64,000 bases of DNA from Galerina marginata (GCA_023014335.1 JAECYW010000007.1:1054001-1118000); one strand, 5' to 3'; numbered from the stretch's first letter, positions 45,063 to 56,998 are shown. Notes: a model not told the origin generated them from the letters alone. Translations and numbers: made by a program.

Positions 45063-46609
45063 TCAAACCACTCCTTCTAGAGTGCCGGGTTTCACCCTCC
45101 ACCAGGTCCAAGCACCCAAGCCAAGGAAAAAGTTGAATATGCCAACAAGACTTGATCCAGCACCGAGTAGAGTGAACAACCACCAGATTATTCCAATTAT
45201 ACGGTCAAGAACTCGACCTGTGTACCGCTTAACGGAAGCTAGAGGGTCTGGTGTAGGCGCGTATGTCGCTGGGAGACGGAGGGTAGGTATGCTCGAAGGT
45301 GCACCTTCTGTTCGAGCAGGCAAGAGCAGCAATGAGACCACAGGTTTCTAAAGATTGAATGTTAATGGCCGTCTTCAGCCAGGACAAAATAAATACACAT
45401 ACGTGATCAGACGTTGTATATGACGGAATGCTGGTGTACAACAGGTTCGTCACATTCGAGTGATCGGGAGTGTCTGGCGAGTCAGTATAGGTCGCGTATA
45501 AAATTCTATCCGTCCATGACGGTGTGCGTTTCGTACTGGGAAGAAAATGAACATGTGTAATTGCAAGAAAATGAAGATAAAATAACACACCTGTATTTAT
45601 CCACCTCTCCAAGCAGGTACTTATAACTGCACTTAAACTTCCAGAAATCGCCCTCGCGAAGACCCACAAAAACAGTCCCCTTCCGCTTCTCGAGCGTGAG
45701 CTGGTCAAATTCCTTCAGCTCCTCCCGCGTCTTCTCCGACTCTATCGCGTGGGCGAAATCCTGCGTCAGCTGTTTCGCGGACAGTGGGTGCGTCTTGGGG
45801 ATCTCGAGGCGGAAGTTGAGGTCGCCGAGCAGGAAGAGGTGGCTGGTATCGTATATCGTGCTCGGGACTTTTGACTGTGACTTCGAATCTCCATCTCCTC
45901 CAGACAGAGGCGGGAAGAGCAGCGAGCGGACGATGTACTGGTAGTCCGCTACGCGCTGCTTCAGCTTGTGGTCAAACGGTGTCAAATGGCAGTTCACGAA
46001 TCTGAAAGTTGTGAGTCCACAGTAATTAACCAAACGCCCACAGATATACGTACGTGAACGTCTCGCCAGCTGTGCCCTCAGGTCCGTCGACGCGGAATCG
46101 CACGCCAACGGCACCCTTGTTGCCCATGTACCCAGGCCCGCACCCCGTCCACGCGGTCTGCACGTCAGACGCCCGCCGCGCGATACCGTTGTCTAGCCCG
46201 TAGACCAACAGTGCAACGCCGACGTTGACGACCTTGGCTATGAGGGAATACGCCTCCTTATTCGGCGCGTGCTCTTCGATCTGCGACAGAATGAGCGCAT
46301 CCCGGTTGTCAATGACGGCTTTGGATCGTCCTGAAACTGTGGTGCAGTGTTAGTTGAACTGGTAATTTGCAAGGACGACTGGCAGCTGAACGCACGTCCA
46401 AGATGCAGTGGAAGAAGCTCCTGGAAGCCAACGGCGACGATATCTGGGGCACGCCGTTCTCGCGACAGGAAGCTCGATACTTGCAACGTGGGGGCGAGCC
46501 AGTCGACCAAGTCTTGCGGTAAGCCGAGAACACCTTGCAGGTTGGTATTGTAGGATGCAATTTGGACCAGCAAACGGTCGGGATGCACGGATGAGGAGAC
46601 TTCCGCCAT
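45063..46609 (-). CDS. Inositol polyphosphate 5-phosphatase with a C-terminal membrane tail
   Basis: Predicted 441 residues; removes the 5-phosphate from inositol phosphates or phosphoinositides. Exons: 46396..46609, 46054..46336, 45591..46001, 45403..45535, 45063..45347. Catalytic-domain motifs: IASYNTNLQG, VGFQELLPLHLGL, GPGYMGNKGAVGVRF, FVNCHLTPFDHK, LGDLNFRLEIPKTHPLS, and PSWTDRILYATYT with YTTSDHKPVVS. After about residue 380 comes a strongly hydrophobic run (IIGIIWWLFTLLGAGSSLVG onward) near the C terminus, resembling the tail anchor of yeast Inp54, an ER PI(4,5)P2 5-phosphatase. There is no SAC, SH2 or RhoGAP module. The Inp54-like assignment is inference from architecture. Confidence 0.9.
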
Positions 46610-46756
46610 CTTTGTGAGCTGGTGGTTGAAGGAGAAAAACAGCCGCCGTCAATAATGTATGATATCATTACACTCCTACGGTGTATTCAAATACAATTCA
46701 TCTCATCTAATTGCAAATTTACAACAATACCGTTCACTTGATTCTTGCGCTGCAGT

Positions 46757-47582
46757 CTAAGCACGAGTGACATTGAGATCCTTCAACAAACCAGTGCCCA
46801 ACTCATAAACCCATCCATGAACGGAAAGTTTCTGTCCTTTCGCCCAAGCATTGCGCATAATTTCAGTCTTGGCAAGATTGTCTACTTGCTTTTTCACGTT
46901 GGCCTCCACGAGGGTGTTGACGGCGTCGCCTTGGTCGGGAGCGAGTTTCAGAGACGCCGCGAGTCTGGTGAGCGGGTCCAGCCACTTGTTGAGGTCTGCG
47001 TCGGCCGGTAAGGTAGGGATGGTCGCAATGGGCCCGTTGGATGAGAACGTCGGAGACTGAGCAGCGGCAAGACAGGCGCCCGCACCTCCGCAGGACGTGT
47101 GGCCAACGACGACGACTGTAATCCCACCACACCGGGTGGAAAAAAGAGGAACATGGGTTGGGATGATGATTAACGTTCAAAGATAAGAAAGAAAGCACCG
47201 TGTTCTACTCTGAGATGCTCGACGGCGTATCTGAGCACAGCGAGCGCATTGCCGTCGTCGACATGGAACTGGCTAGATAAAACCTTATCAGCATCTCGTC
47301 GACGGACAGATCCGAATTAGCCCTCACTTTGCGATATTTCTGTGGACAAAAATGTCTCCTGGTTTGGACCCAGTGACCACGGACTCTGGGACTCTAGAAT
47401 CTGCACAACCTATCCAAAGTGTCTAGACCACCGTCAGACCGAGGGCCTCGAACCCAAGCGAATATGACACATACATGCGGTGATTGGCCCTGAGCAGACT
47501 GTTTAAAGAACGTAGACTCATGCTTGGCGACGTCTGCCGCCCACTGGGCGTTGGAGGCGAGTATACGGTCGAGTGCAGCCAT
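46757..47582 (-). CDS. Beta-class carbonic anhydrase
   Basis: Predicted 211-residue zinc enzyme interconverting CO2 and bicarbonate. Exons: 47475..47582, 47328..47422, 47199..47272, 46757..47115. Zinc and catalytic motifs: [12 protein letters not shown] (first Cys, catalytic Asp-Arg dyad), [10 protein letters not shown], and [14 protein letters not shown] (His and second Cys ligands). The C-terminal [13 protein letters not shown] is typical. I chose the ATG at 47580..47582 with good context (CCACCATGG); in-frame ATGs at 47631..47633 and upstream would add a basic leader (RVSVLLRHRKSLF) that could direct a mitochondrial form. In fungi these enzymes supply bicarbonate to carboxylases and are often CO2-regulated. 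Complete and probably active. Confidence 0.94.
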
Positions 47583-47912
47583 GGTGGAGAAGAGGGATTT
47601 TCGATGTCTGAGCAGTACTGAGACCCTCATCATTGTGTTCAAATACCAGCGCGGCTCTCCCCGGTCCGTCATTTCGGGTCTCAACCTGTCTGAGCTTAGT
47701 TGCCTGGCGATAACACCCGGGACCGTCCGAAGGACATGCTAACGGTCAGTTCGGAGACAGAAGTCGCGACATCGTTCGGGTTTTTTATCATTGTTGCGCT
47801 GGGCACACACGAAGCCATGGCATAGGGCATAGGCATATCAGAAAAATGGTTCAACTATAAAACATGCGCCTGTAGTAATGCTACCCTCATACCGCCAAAA
47901 AAAACTCGCCAA
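47583..47912. other. Intergenic between carbonic anhydrase and RPL7
   Basis: Holds the promoter of the carbonic anhydrase gene and the 3' end of RPL7. No further gene seen. Confidence 0.5.
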
Positions 47913-49146
47913 TCAGTTCATCTGTCGGATGAGTTTGTTGATGTTGGTCTCCCGGTCACCAAAGTCACCACCCTGCACGTAGTGCTTGAATTTTCTTGTC
48001 CTCCATCCTCCAGTGGGGTTGGAGAGCTTGAAGGGCCAGAGGAAGTTTGAAGCCTAGACAACCAAATTTAGTTGCATAACATTGGCTAAGAAAAAAAATA
48101 CAAACCTGCTTGAAGTTGGGGCCGGCGTTGATGATTTCGTGCACGAGGTCCTCAACGCAAAGGATATCATATTTGCCGAGCGACTCCTCAATGACGCTGT
48201 TGTTGGCAAGAGGAATGCGTTGCTTGTCGACTTTGCCGTAACCGCGCTTGTAGATGAGTTCGCGTACGGATTTCAGGTTGGGTTCACTGATAACGGCAAT
48301 GGTTCGAGTTGGGACACTGGTCAGAGTAGGTAGAAACGCACCCATATGTGATGTATGGCTCGACGAGACGGAGCATTTGCTGGGTAGCCCGTGTAGCTTT
48401 GACGAAAATACCATTGTTGATCTGGAGGAGTCGGAGTAGTTGCAAGATTTTTCGTGGCTTAGGCGCGATCTCGTTGATACTATGACACAGTCAAACTCGC
48501 GTAGAGTAAATATGGAAAAGTCATCGCTCACCCTCTGATACGAATAACAAAGTAGACCTTGGGCTGAGCGGGAACATAAAAGTCACCAGCAGACCGTGCC
48601 GTGCGCTTCAGGCGAATCTCCTCCTTCTCCTTGGCTAGATACTCCTTCACATACGACTCTGCACGCTTGAAGATGACCTTTCGCTTGGCTTTTGAGGCCT
48701 AAGAGAATTAACAAGTCAGTAAAGGACCCCTTTAAATAATTGATTAAGATTCAAAAAGGCGGATAGAATCAGTCCCGAAAGATGGTTAATTGATGGGCAG
48801 CATAGTGAGGCGTGAGCCCCCTAGCCATTCGTCGAATGAATCGTATGCATCATATATAAAGAAGTGGCAAAGGAAATGCGCCGAGTTTTTCGAACGTTTT
48901 CTCACCTTGCGGGCAGCTGCAGCGGCGGTGAGGCGTTCGTCCCGTGCCTTTTCGTTTTGTTTTCTCTTCTTGAGGAGAGTCTCCGGGACTTCAATTGCCT
49001 GTTGAACTGGTTTTAGCGACAGAACTCGAACGATCATTATTTTCGACTGACCGAAGCACTCGGGACGCTGCAAGAAGGACGCGCAAGGTATCAGCATTCC
49101 ATTTCATGACATCGAGACGGCGAACGTACGTGGTGGACGGGGCCAT
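47913..49146 (-). CDS. RPL7: 60S ribosomal protein L7 (uL30)
   Basis: Predicted 250-residue large-subunit ribosomal protein. Exons: 49130..49146, 49052..49067, 48906..48998, 48532..48698, 48342..48479, 48106..48286, 47913..48053. Motifs: [114 protein letters not shown], and the C-terminal [16 protein letters not shown]. The first two exons are 17 and 16 nt. The third intron is 207 bp, while all others are 52-62 bp; it carries a predicted snoRNA. Confidence 0.96.
48764..48858 (-). ncRNA. Predicted intronic box C/D snoRNA, snR39b/snR39-like
   Basis: In the 207 bp RPL7 intron the transcript carries a C-box-like ATGATGC (48853..48847) and, about 75 nt on, a D box CTGA (48772..48769). Directly before the D box is ACCATCTTTCGGG (48786..48774), 13 nt fully complementary to the conserved 25S rRNA stretch CCCGAAAGATGGT. 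The fifth base upstream of the D box pairs with the G of that stretch, which by my recollection of the yeast map is the Gm805 site of snR39b; neighbouring A807 is the site of snR39/snR59, and those two snoRNAs lie in yeast RPL7 introns. The C box has one mismatch and no clear terminal stem is visible. Ends are approximate. Confidence 0.72.
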
Positions 49147-49659
49147 TGGGGATCTTGAGGACGACGATAATTTGTGGGCGTAGCCTTCAGTGACGATCTG
49201 GCCGGGGTGGCTTGAACTGTACAGTCTGACCAAGCATGTCCCACGCGCCACGCGGTTGCCGATGGGAACAAAATATTCCAAATCCGGCAGGCGCTTCATT
49301 CCTTGTTTCCCGCACACATCAACGACATCCTCGACTGAAATACAGTCTCCACTGCCCACTGAAATGTCTGCTTATGGCTTGGAGGCTATTGAGCTTCAAA
49401 CAGTCTCAGTTTTAGGCGAATTGCGAGCAAAGCGGGACTGCAGCAATCATACACAGCCTGACACCGTCCTCTGCCGTACGGTATCATTAGCGCCCCATTA
49501 GTCAATGTCGTGATGGAACATTTGGCCAACCCTTGAAGATTGATAGGCATTGGGAACTGCCCGACGCAAACCTGAACGCCAAAGAGCACTGCTCTCTCAT
49601 CTCTTCCACATTCTTCCTAGTTGTTTCTGTGCTGGTGCCCTCGCAGCATTGTCCCGATC
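49147..49659. other. Divergent intergenic region, RPL7 promoter
   Basis: Between RPL7 (-) and the next gene (+). A minus-strand open frame runs in phase upstream of the RPL7 ATG to 49359, but it has no recognisable homology to uL30 and is taken as chance. Confidence 0.45.
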
Positions 49660-51077
49660 ATGGCGACGGCTTCTTGTCCTGCGAACTATGACTGGGTCAT
49701 TTACCTGCTCTCGCCAAGTCGTTTCCTTGACTGATTGGTGTCGATTTTTTACCATTACAGGCAAGGAATGCCCAGGGCTTGGATCCTTGTGCAGTCGCTT
49801 CACAGTTGAGAGAAATGTGCAATTCTCCAGGTAGAGGCTTAGGTATTCGTTTGACTCCCAAGTACTAACGCGTCCGCTAGACGCGGTTTTGCCTGCTATT
49901 CTCGACTATCAATCCTATCAACCTCCCACGGCCGAGGATGATTGTGATTGCTCCTTCCCAGTCTATGCATTGGTCTCTGCCTGTGCTGACTGTCAGAGCG
50001 GGAAAATCTTGTCGTAAATTCCTACCTTTGTTCCCTAGTTTGCTTGTGGCTCATTATAATTATGAAGTTGGGACGACTGGTCGGCCAACTGTAACCATCG
50101 CTATTTTGGCAGGTACGGCAGCATTTTCATTGTATTTCGTATACTTAATCAGCTTCGTTATTATAGTTTTCCAAAACCTTTACCAGGTTTTTTTTTTTGG
50201 AATCTACGACATTCATTTTATTCTCCACTAACTTTATTGCAGCTGGTTTCTCTATCCCTCAATGGGCCACTGTCCTGGTAAAGTTCTTACTGTTCACTTT
50301 ACGCTCTTTCCCTGACTTTGCCCCCCTTCAGAAACCTAAATTCGATCCCAACATCGCCCAAGCCATAGCGCAACAAGGCCCACTACCATCGGCGCCTGAT
50401 GCGACACCCCAACCACCAATAGTTCTACCATCCCCTTCCTCTGAAACCCTACTTTCGACCTCACCTACAACAACACCTAATGCAACGCCCGATATATCAT
50501 CAGCTCAAGTAACAAAGTCGCTTAGTGAGACAACAGCGCTTCCGGGCACTATCGGTGCTGGCTATTCTTCTGACACTGCGCAAGGGAACACGGCAATCGG
50601 AATAGCAGGCAGCAGTCCCTCCGCCGCAATCGCCGATCAGACCAGCTCTCCACAGTCTGGGATCAAGTCCAACAACAATAGAGGCGCCGTCATCGGTGGT
50701 GCTACCGTCGGTTTAATCCTGTTCATTGCCCTGGTCGGACTCTTGGCCTGGTGGATTGCTCGCCGGCGCCGCTCGCGAATGGCTCCTTCTGCGGCGTACA
50801 TGGCTCAGTACGGGACATTGCGGCCTCCTACCTCAATGAGCACTCGACCATTGGGAGACCGGTCCAACTCACTCTTGGAGGCAACCTCACACGGTCGTTC
50901 AGACTCCAATGGTCCTTACCGTGTATGAATTTTGCATTTTTATATCCCGGCTCAAAGCACTTCTGACATAGCACTTTCCAGGATGAGGAAGTGCGCGAAA
51001 GCACGTACTCAATTGGCCGACAAGAGCCTCGATACACACATCTACCTAGGTCTTCCAGTCCTATGGCCACATCTTGA
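49660..51077 (+). CDS. Single-pass membrane protein with extracellular Cys-rich domain
   Basis: Predicted 341 residues in eight exons: 49660..49695, 49761..49830, 49881..50013, 50068..50112, 50167..50186, 50243..50277, 50332..50922, 50982..51077. It resembles an Agaricomycete family of cell-surface proteins with a short Cys-rich ectodomain (PCAVASQLREMCNS, DDCDCSFPVYALVSACADCQ, WDDWSANCNHRYFG, IPQWATVL), a long Ser/Thr/Pro stalk, one membrane helix (GLILFIALVGLLAWWIARRR) and a Ser-rich cytosolic tail. A 20 nt exon (50167..50186) supplies FPKPLP and restores frame. The start is uncertain: the chosen ATG gives no signal peptide, so a 5' exon encoding one may be missing. Function unknown; a sensor-like or wall-anchoring role is a guess. 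Confidence 0.7.
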
Positions 51078-51313
51078 TACCATCCTTGATACCAGATGTT
51101 GATGGGTCGTGCTAATATTACTGGACATTATTTATGTTGGAAAGAACGCCTGTACAAATTATACTGCTTAATTGAATTCTTTCCCAATGATTTCTGTACT
51201 TGTGGACTTCGAGGAGGAATTGATCAAATTGGCCGAGGACCGAGGTTATCAAGCATGAACAAACATCTAGGATGCAAAAATACGCGTCCGACTTGATAAC
51301 ACCCACTATCGTT

Positions 51314-52353
51314 ATGCTCTATCCATTAGCCTCTCTATCGCAAATCGAGAAAACCCCCTCACGGGATGACGGCATTCCTGAAGAATTGGAAGAAGACCTG
51401 CGGGCTTACGGGTGCAAACTGATACACCAAGCCGGGATTCTGCTGAAGCAGTAAGTGACCGTCTTATCTGCCTGCTTTCGCTGAGAGAAAGCTAGTTTCG
51501 GTTAAAGAAAGCAGGTCGCTGTCGCTGCAGCTCAGATACTGTTTCAGCGATTCTGGTATGTTACTTCCATGAAACAATTTGGAGTTGGAGTGGGTACATT
51601 AAATTGATCCTCACCAAGTTCAATTCATGTTGAAAGGATCTTATTTTCGTTGTACTCTTAGGATGTCGGAATGGGAGCCCTATACCTAGCTTCAAAGCTA
51701 GAAGAATGCCCGTTGCGAATGCGGGACCTCATCAACGTATACGATCTGCTCCTCCAACGCGCTGCACACGCATCGAACTCCAAACCCGATGAGGACTTCC
51801 ACTATCACCCGATGTCTTACTTCGGGTCAACGTTCTACGACCTGAAGGATGCGCTAGTCCTCGCTGAGATGCAGATCCTGAAGAGACTGGGGTTCAATGT
51901 ATACGTTGTGCTCCCTTACGGATCGTTGATCAACTACCTGCGGCTTCTTGGATTGGAGAAAAATACCGAATTTTCTACACGCGCTTGGGGTTACTTGAAC
52001 GACGCGTAAGTTCTCTACGACAAAGTTATACTGTCGACTTTAGCTGAGTTATATTCTACGGCAGACTTCAAACGCCGGTATATGCACTATACCAAATACC
52101 CACCATCATCTGCGCTGCCATCCTCTTGACGGCGCGGCATTTGCAGATCCCGCTGCCTGCGAAAGAACCCTTGTCCTGGTGGGAGGTCTTCGACGCGGAT
52201 TGGGAGGATGTGTGGAGTGTGAGCGGGTATATTATGCGTTTGTACAGGGAGCGAACGCCGGAGGACAGGAGGAGGTTGTTGGGGATGGTGACGAAGAAGG
52301 AGGTGCGGAGGTGGTTGGAGGAAAACTGTCCCACCCCCACCACCTCAACGTGA
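51314..52353 (+). CDS. Cyclin L-type cyclin
   Basis: Predicted 283-residue cyclin that partners CDK11/CDK10-type kinases in transcription and splicing. Exons: 51314..51450, 51508..51589, 51662..52005, 52065..52353. Motifs: IEKTPSRDDGIPEELEEDLR at the N terminus, then the cyclin box with QVAVAAAQILFQRFWYVTSM, MGALYLASKLEECPLRMRDL, AEMQILKRLGFNVYVVLPYG and WGYLNDALQTPVYALYQIPT. These match cyclin L rather than cyclin T, K or C. No RS-rich tail, so it is a short form. An in-frame ATG-equivalent further upstream (51272) is possible but less family-like. Confidence 0.88.
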
Positions 52354-53235
52354 TGCGAGCGCGTGCACGCAAGACTACGCCTCTCTTTCTCGTTCCACCG
52401 TGAATTATGGCGTGGTGGACGCAAGGTCGCTTTGGAAGGTCGCCGTTCATCTATGGTTAAGCCTTTGCACTCACTTCGTCAAAACTACTGCCGACTGCCA
52501 GGTCTTCCATTCGGAGCAGCGTCTGATCAATGGCTTCCGTCACCCACTCTCTGGGGCTTTACATCGCCTACTTGCTACCTGCACCGAACGCGAATGTTTT
52601 CCCCTATATCATGATTCGATTGTCACCAAACGTCGATTCATAATGCGAAATGATACTGTCATCATCCATCGTGTTAGTTGACCATGCTGAATTCCGTTCC
52701 ATCGTGCTTTCAAGTTGTTGAACTGTCGGATTGGAATCTTCCATCAACGTCTTCAGTCATGGTCCAATCGCGGAACCAGCTATTATTCATTCACGTCACT
52801 AGATGTTCATCATGAATACCCGACAACTGGTGACCAACAGTTGATAATTCCAGCGCTGATGAAAGAAATTAAAGTTTCCTAGGCGTTGCGCAAATAAAGG
52901 CATGAGGCCCTTGTCTTGCGAAACATGTTATACAGAGAAATTTTATGAGAGGGTTGAACAATGGTTGTTATTGCTGCCAACGGGCAGGGGCAGGCAGGAA
53001 AACTGACGGACCTGCAGGGAAGTGCATCTATATTTAGGTTTTTGGGGTCCTTGCCATAACAGGATGGCGCAAAAGTCGAAAGACGAAAATATAGAAAAGC
53101 TGTTGCTTCTGTGACCACACCTCTCTCCACGCCTTTACCACCTGTTACCCCGCGCAATTTTTGTTGTCGCCACCCTCATTCCTTTGCTTTTTTCTTTCCT
53201 TTTCCCCCCTCCGCCTACTCAAGTTCCTCGAAGAA
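52354..53235. other. Intergenic upstream of the DPBB gene
   Basis: About 880 bp without a supportable gene. The last part, C/T-rich near 53180-53230, is probably the promoter and leader of the secreted protein. Confidence 0.45.
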
Positions 53236-54126
53236 ATGCGGAGTATCTTCTCGACCCTCGTGGTCTCTGTGGCTCTTCTAGCCAATATTGTCGGTGCCTC
53301 GACTCATGCACGATCGTGGTCGAGACGTCACTCTCCACCGTCCGAAATCCAACGCACGCCTGTCGAGACCAACCTTACGTCAAGGTCCTTTGATGGGTCG
53401 AGGTTCACCTACTACGATGCTGGGCTTGGTGCTTGTGGCAAGACCAATTCTGCCAGCGATTTCGTGAGCTTCCCTTTCATCAGTCTATGCGCTGTCTGCT
53501 TATTGGATTTCCAGATCGTCGCCTTAAACTCCGCTGTATGTTAATTTAGACCTGTCAGTGCAGGCCGTACTAACAGTATATGAACAGCAATATTCTGGTG
53601 GTTCTCACTGCTTCGCGACCATCACCATCACCGTCAATGGGAAAAGCACTCAGGCGCAAATCGTCGATGAGGTCAGTCTCTAGACAGGTGGTGTTAGCCT
53701 TTCTAATGGTCTTGCATATAGTGTCCCGGCTGCCCTTTTGGGGGTCTCGATTTTTCTCGCGGACTCTTCCACTTCTTTGCTCCTGAATCTGCTGGTGTAT
53801 TGACTGGCTCATGGGACTTTGGAGGAGCCGCTCGTCCCCCGCCACCTCCACCACCGCCTCCCCCGCCCCCGCCCCCGCCACCACCGCCATCTCCGACTCC
53901 TATGCCTATTTCTAAGTCCACACATACCCCGACTCCAAGCTCAACCCTGGCTGCTTCCTCTTCTATTTCATCAGCACCATCAACTTCCAAGTCAGAAAGC
54001 GCCGCAACCGCAGCGACGACTTCGGCCGGTCCCCCTCCGGTGAACAATCTCGAGCAAATGTATCTTGCTTTCGTCCAAATTGGCTCTTTGGCTGTAGCCG
54101 GTCTCGGGGCAAATGCGTCCGGTTAG
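53236..54126 (+). CDS. Secreted double-psi-beta-barrel (expansin/RlpA-like) protein with poly-Pro linker
   Basis: Predicted 245 residues. Exons: 53236..53463, 53515..53535, 53588..53671, 53722..54126. A signal peptide (FSTLVVSVALLANIVGA) precedes a basic propeptide region, then a DPBB domain: FTYYDAGLGACGKTN, IVALNSAQYSGGSHC, TITVNGKSTQAQIVDECPGC and GGLDFSRGLFHFF. Such small fungal proteins relate to barwin, expansin domain 1 and the so-called riboflavin-aldehyde-forming-enzyme group; they are usually wall- or plant-associated, and enzyme activity is not established. After the barrel comes an 18-residue polyproline run, a Ser/Thr-rich stretch and a weakly hydrophobic C terminus that might be a GPI signal. 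A second gene of this family begins at 63802. Confidence 0.86.
53836..53889 (+). repeat. Imperfect CCN triplet repeat coding for 18 prolines
   Basis: Eighteen consecutive Pro codons with mixed third bases (CCC, CCG, CCA, CCT), directly after the DPBB domain. Mixed codons suggest selection for the peptide rather than recent slippage. Confidence 0.85.
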
Positions 54127-55082
54127 AGCTCGTTCCATATCTGGACAGGATTTCGGAATATGGTAATTCTCGTTCTGCATGCGGATATTGATGTCATGCG
54201 GTGCCAGAGCTTGCCGATATCTGCGTCGTCGAGATCACCCATTCGCTAAACCGCCTGTCTAATTTGCAGGCAAGCTTGCTTAGTGTTTTTCTCCTCTCTT
54301 TCTTTATTCGATAATTTGCATCTGTTCAATGGGTTTCGCACGTATATAGATCGACTCAGCATTCATTCTTTTTTCATAGCATTACAGATATCATACATAG
54401 CTTTATTGCAGTCATACGTAGTTAGTAGCTTTGCATAGTCACCCTCACAATCAAGGAATTTTAACCTGTTCACGTAATCACAATGCTTTCAAAAAGACCG
54501 CAAGGAACTGCATTATAGAATTATCTGCGAGGCTCACAGGTCGGAGTCGCTCGTCTGCCTAGCAGAGCAGATAATCTGGTCTAAACTCTACCTTTTCAGT
54601 CTGGCGCTCTTTTGAGTTACTGGCATAACGCGCGCCATCTGGACCATTATTCCTCTACTCTATTGGTGCTGCATCTCGAGATTTAATAATCCATTAGTGA
54701 CTTCAAGATCGCAAACGAAGGCCCACTCACCCTCACTGAATCTGGCCAACGCAGAAAATCTAGAAGCCCTTTCAAGAACATGAGATCTCGAATGGTGTCG
54801 AATTACCAATCAGCAACCAATCACCTCAAGGATACGAAAAGTCGATGCCGCGTGAGCAAATTCACCTACTTACAATGGAGGTACCGCGGAATTCATCGTC
54901 GACCAAAGCGTGAATCTATTTTAAAGTCTAGAGATGAAGTAGTGATCTTTCGTAGACAACCAGTGAAACACAAAGTGAAGCAGTTTTGGGAAATGGTATA
55001 CTAGCCGCACCAAACATAATCACTTAGCCTCGAACACCAGATACAATGTCGACGTCTTAGTCTCCTCAAGCTTTTGTTAAGA
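54127..55082. other. Convergent intergenic region
   Basis: Between the DPBB gene (+) and the MYND gene (-). One 74-codon frame at 54780 (+) is basic and featureless and is not supported. Confidence 0.45.
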
Positions 55083-56351
55083 TTAAAGCAATGCTGGATG
55101 TTGCCCATCTCGTTCAATTGGCGGATTTACCTGGTAAACGGTCCCGGCCTTCCCAGGAGTGTAGATTGCCCATAAACGTCGCATTCCTGTGTCTCTGATA
55201 AACCGAGCAAGTGAATCAGGCAAGGTTGGATTGCTGGCACCTGAATCCCTGCAAAGCTCCTTGTCCTTTTGCAGCATGTCCATCTGCAAGAGCCATCGAT
55301 TATCCACGTTCAATCTGATGTGCTCGTTAATAAAACTATAAAGGCACCAAAATCAGTCTCTACAGACGCGAGGGAATCAGTTATCGTACTCGCGGTAAGC
55401 AATCGCTGAAGCCGGTACTTTACAGAATACACCTCTTGCTCTCAGAGGCAAATGGACGGTTTTACCTATCCTATATTGCTGAATCGATTCCAGAGGTAGA
55501 ACAAGGCCAGTCGTCATGAATTGGCAACTCCCGGATGGGAGTATGCGCACAAACTGGACACAAACAAACGGAAGAGGATCCTGGGCATCCGCCAGTAATG
55601 GCGTACGCGTCCGCCCAACGTCAGTGGGAGAGGGCAGCATGGTTATGCCATCTTTGCCTTCCAGGAAATTGGTGGAGGTTATGCCACCAATTTGGAGCAT
55701 TCCTCTCATCGGGGTATCATCGATTTTGAACTTTGGATCGATGATCTTGAGAAAGTCGGAGTCATGCAAGGGCTCGAAATGTATGAATATTTGCACATTG
55801 AACCTCTTGCCGAAGTACGGAGTGTTCGCCAGGTCCAGTTCATGTGCGATGAGTATGTGAAGTTGGGAAAGTAGAGTTTCATTCGCCAGAAGATTCTGGC
55901 AGATTTTGTTGAAGTCTGGGAAAAGGCCGTTCAAGGCTCCTATACATCTGACTTTATGTCGCGGCCTAAGCAGGATTATTGAAACGATCTTTAGTCCTTA
56001 GAATTGATCAACGCACCAGTCGACTTTCTGACACTTTAAGGTGGGAATCGAAAGTAGATTTAGCTGAACCGGGGACCATGCAACCATCTTTACCGGAAGT
56101 AAGCTCACCTCTCGAGAACAGTACAGCACCTTACACTTTCGAAAAGATGGAAATGAATTACAGCATTCCCATATAAGACCGATGCTCACTTTAGCGCAAG
56201 ATTTATGTCGATGTCCAGGTTCCTCTGGTTTTCTGCAATATTGGCATGTCAACCTCAACCTATTCTCTCGGCGTTGGTGCTTGATCTCCCTAGGATTTGG
56301 GCCAAACTCTTCTATTGGTACCGCAGATGCTGGCAACTTGAAGGACGACAT
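55083..56351 (-). CDS. MYND-type zinc-finger protein
   Basis: Predicted 344 residues. Exons: 56190..56351, 56110..56136, 56017..56033, 55390..55965, 55083..55335. The MYND finger is assembled across four exons: CQYCRKPEEPGHRHKSCAKC, then YCSRECQKVDWPRHKVRC, giving the C-x2-C ... C-x2-C ... C-x3-C ... H-x3-C ligand set. The remainder has no domain I recognise; it contains LHILIAHELDLANTPYFGKR and ends in a Pro/Gly-rich segment. Agaricomycetes carry many lineage-expanded MYND proteins of this layout, mostly uncharacterised. MYND fingers bind proline-rich peptides. The start is the first Met after an upstream basic stretch; an in-frame Met at 56459 exists. Confidence 0.78.
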
Positions 56352-56998
56352 GTGCTGGTGTAAGAGGAGAAGGAATGAAATGAACTGTTTCTCCGTTATC
56401 AAAACATCGCAGGGGTAATCGATTCGCAGATTTTCCAAACGGCTGAAAATCAGGCGCAAAATCTGGGCTGGCCGGCATCCTTTTGGGAAGAAGATCCTTA
56501 TCTCAGCACCTGACTGCCTCTTATAGCAGGGTCTTCATCTTGCTTGTCGTGAGTAGCCCTCTGCCCGGAAATCAGGGAGCCAATTTCCCGAAAGACCGAG
56601 CCTAATAGAGCGACGAACAAGCGCAGAGAAGCCAGGAAATTGTTAAACCTTGAACCAAAGCAGACGCCACAAGGCAAGGCGTGTATTAGGCGTGGGCAAT
56701 CGTCCGCCATCCGCATGAGCCATGAGGCCGGTCATACGGCTTCTGACAGATGTACATTCGCCTTTGAGTTATATTTTCCAACAATTGAGTGAACAATGGA
56801 ATGTCGAAAGAGAGTCGCCTTGTGCCAGATGCGGGCAGGGAACAAGAATCGAAAGAGGTTATAGTTTCCTTTTCTGAACCTTATATTATGATATCATGTG
56901 ACCTTCTGCTGTACTGATTTTGTACTCAGGAAGGATCTGGAAGGATCCTAAGTGCTGGTAAATACCAATCCAAAAGTATGGATTTCACCCGAACAACC
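56352..56998. other. Intergenic
   Basis: Promoter side of the MYND gene and 3' side of the caspase-like gene. No gene or repeat recognised. Confidence 0.45.

Noticed and set aside
48991..49359. Minus-strand frame extending RPL7 upstream with a possible start at 49359
   Set aside because: The added residues match no uL30 N terminus, while the short model MAPSTT... splices into the conserved sequence with good sites.
51118..51306. Short open frames between the membrane protein and cyclin L
   Set aside because: Shadow frames in what is most likely untranslated or promoter sequence.
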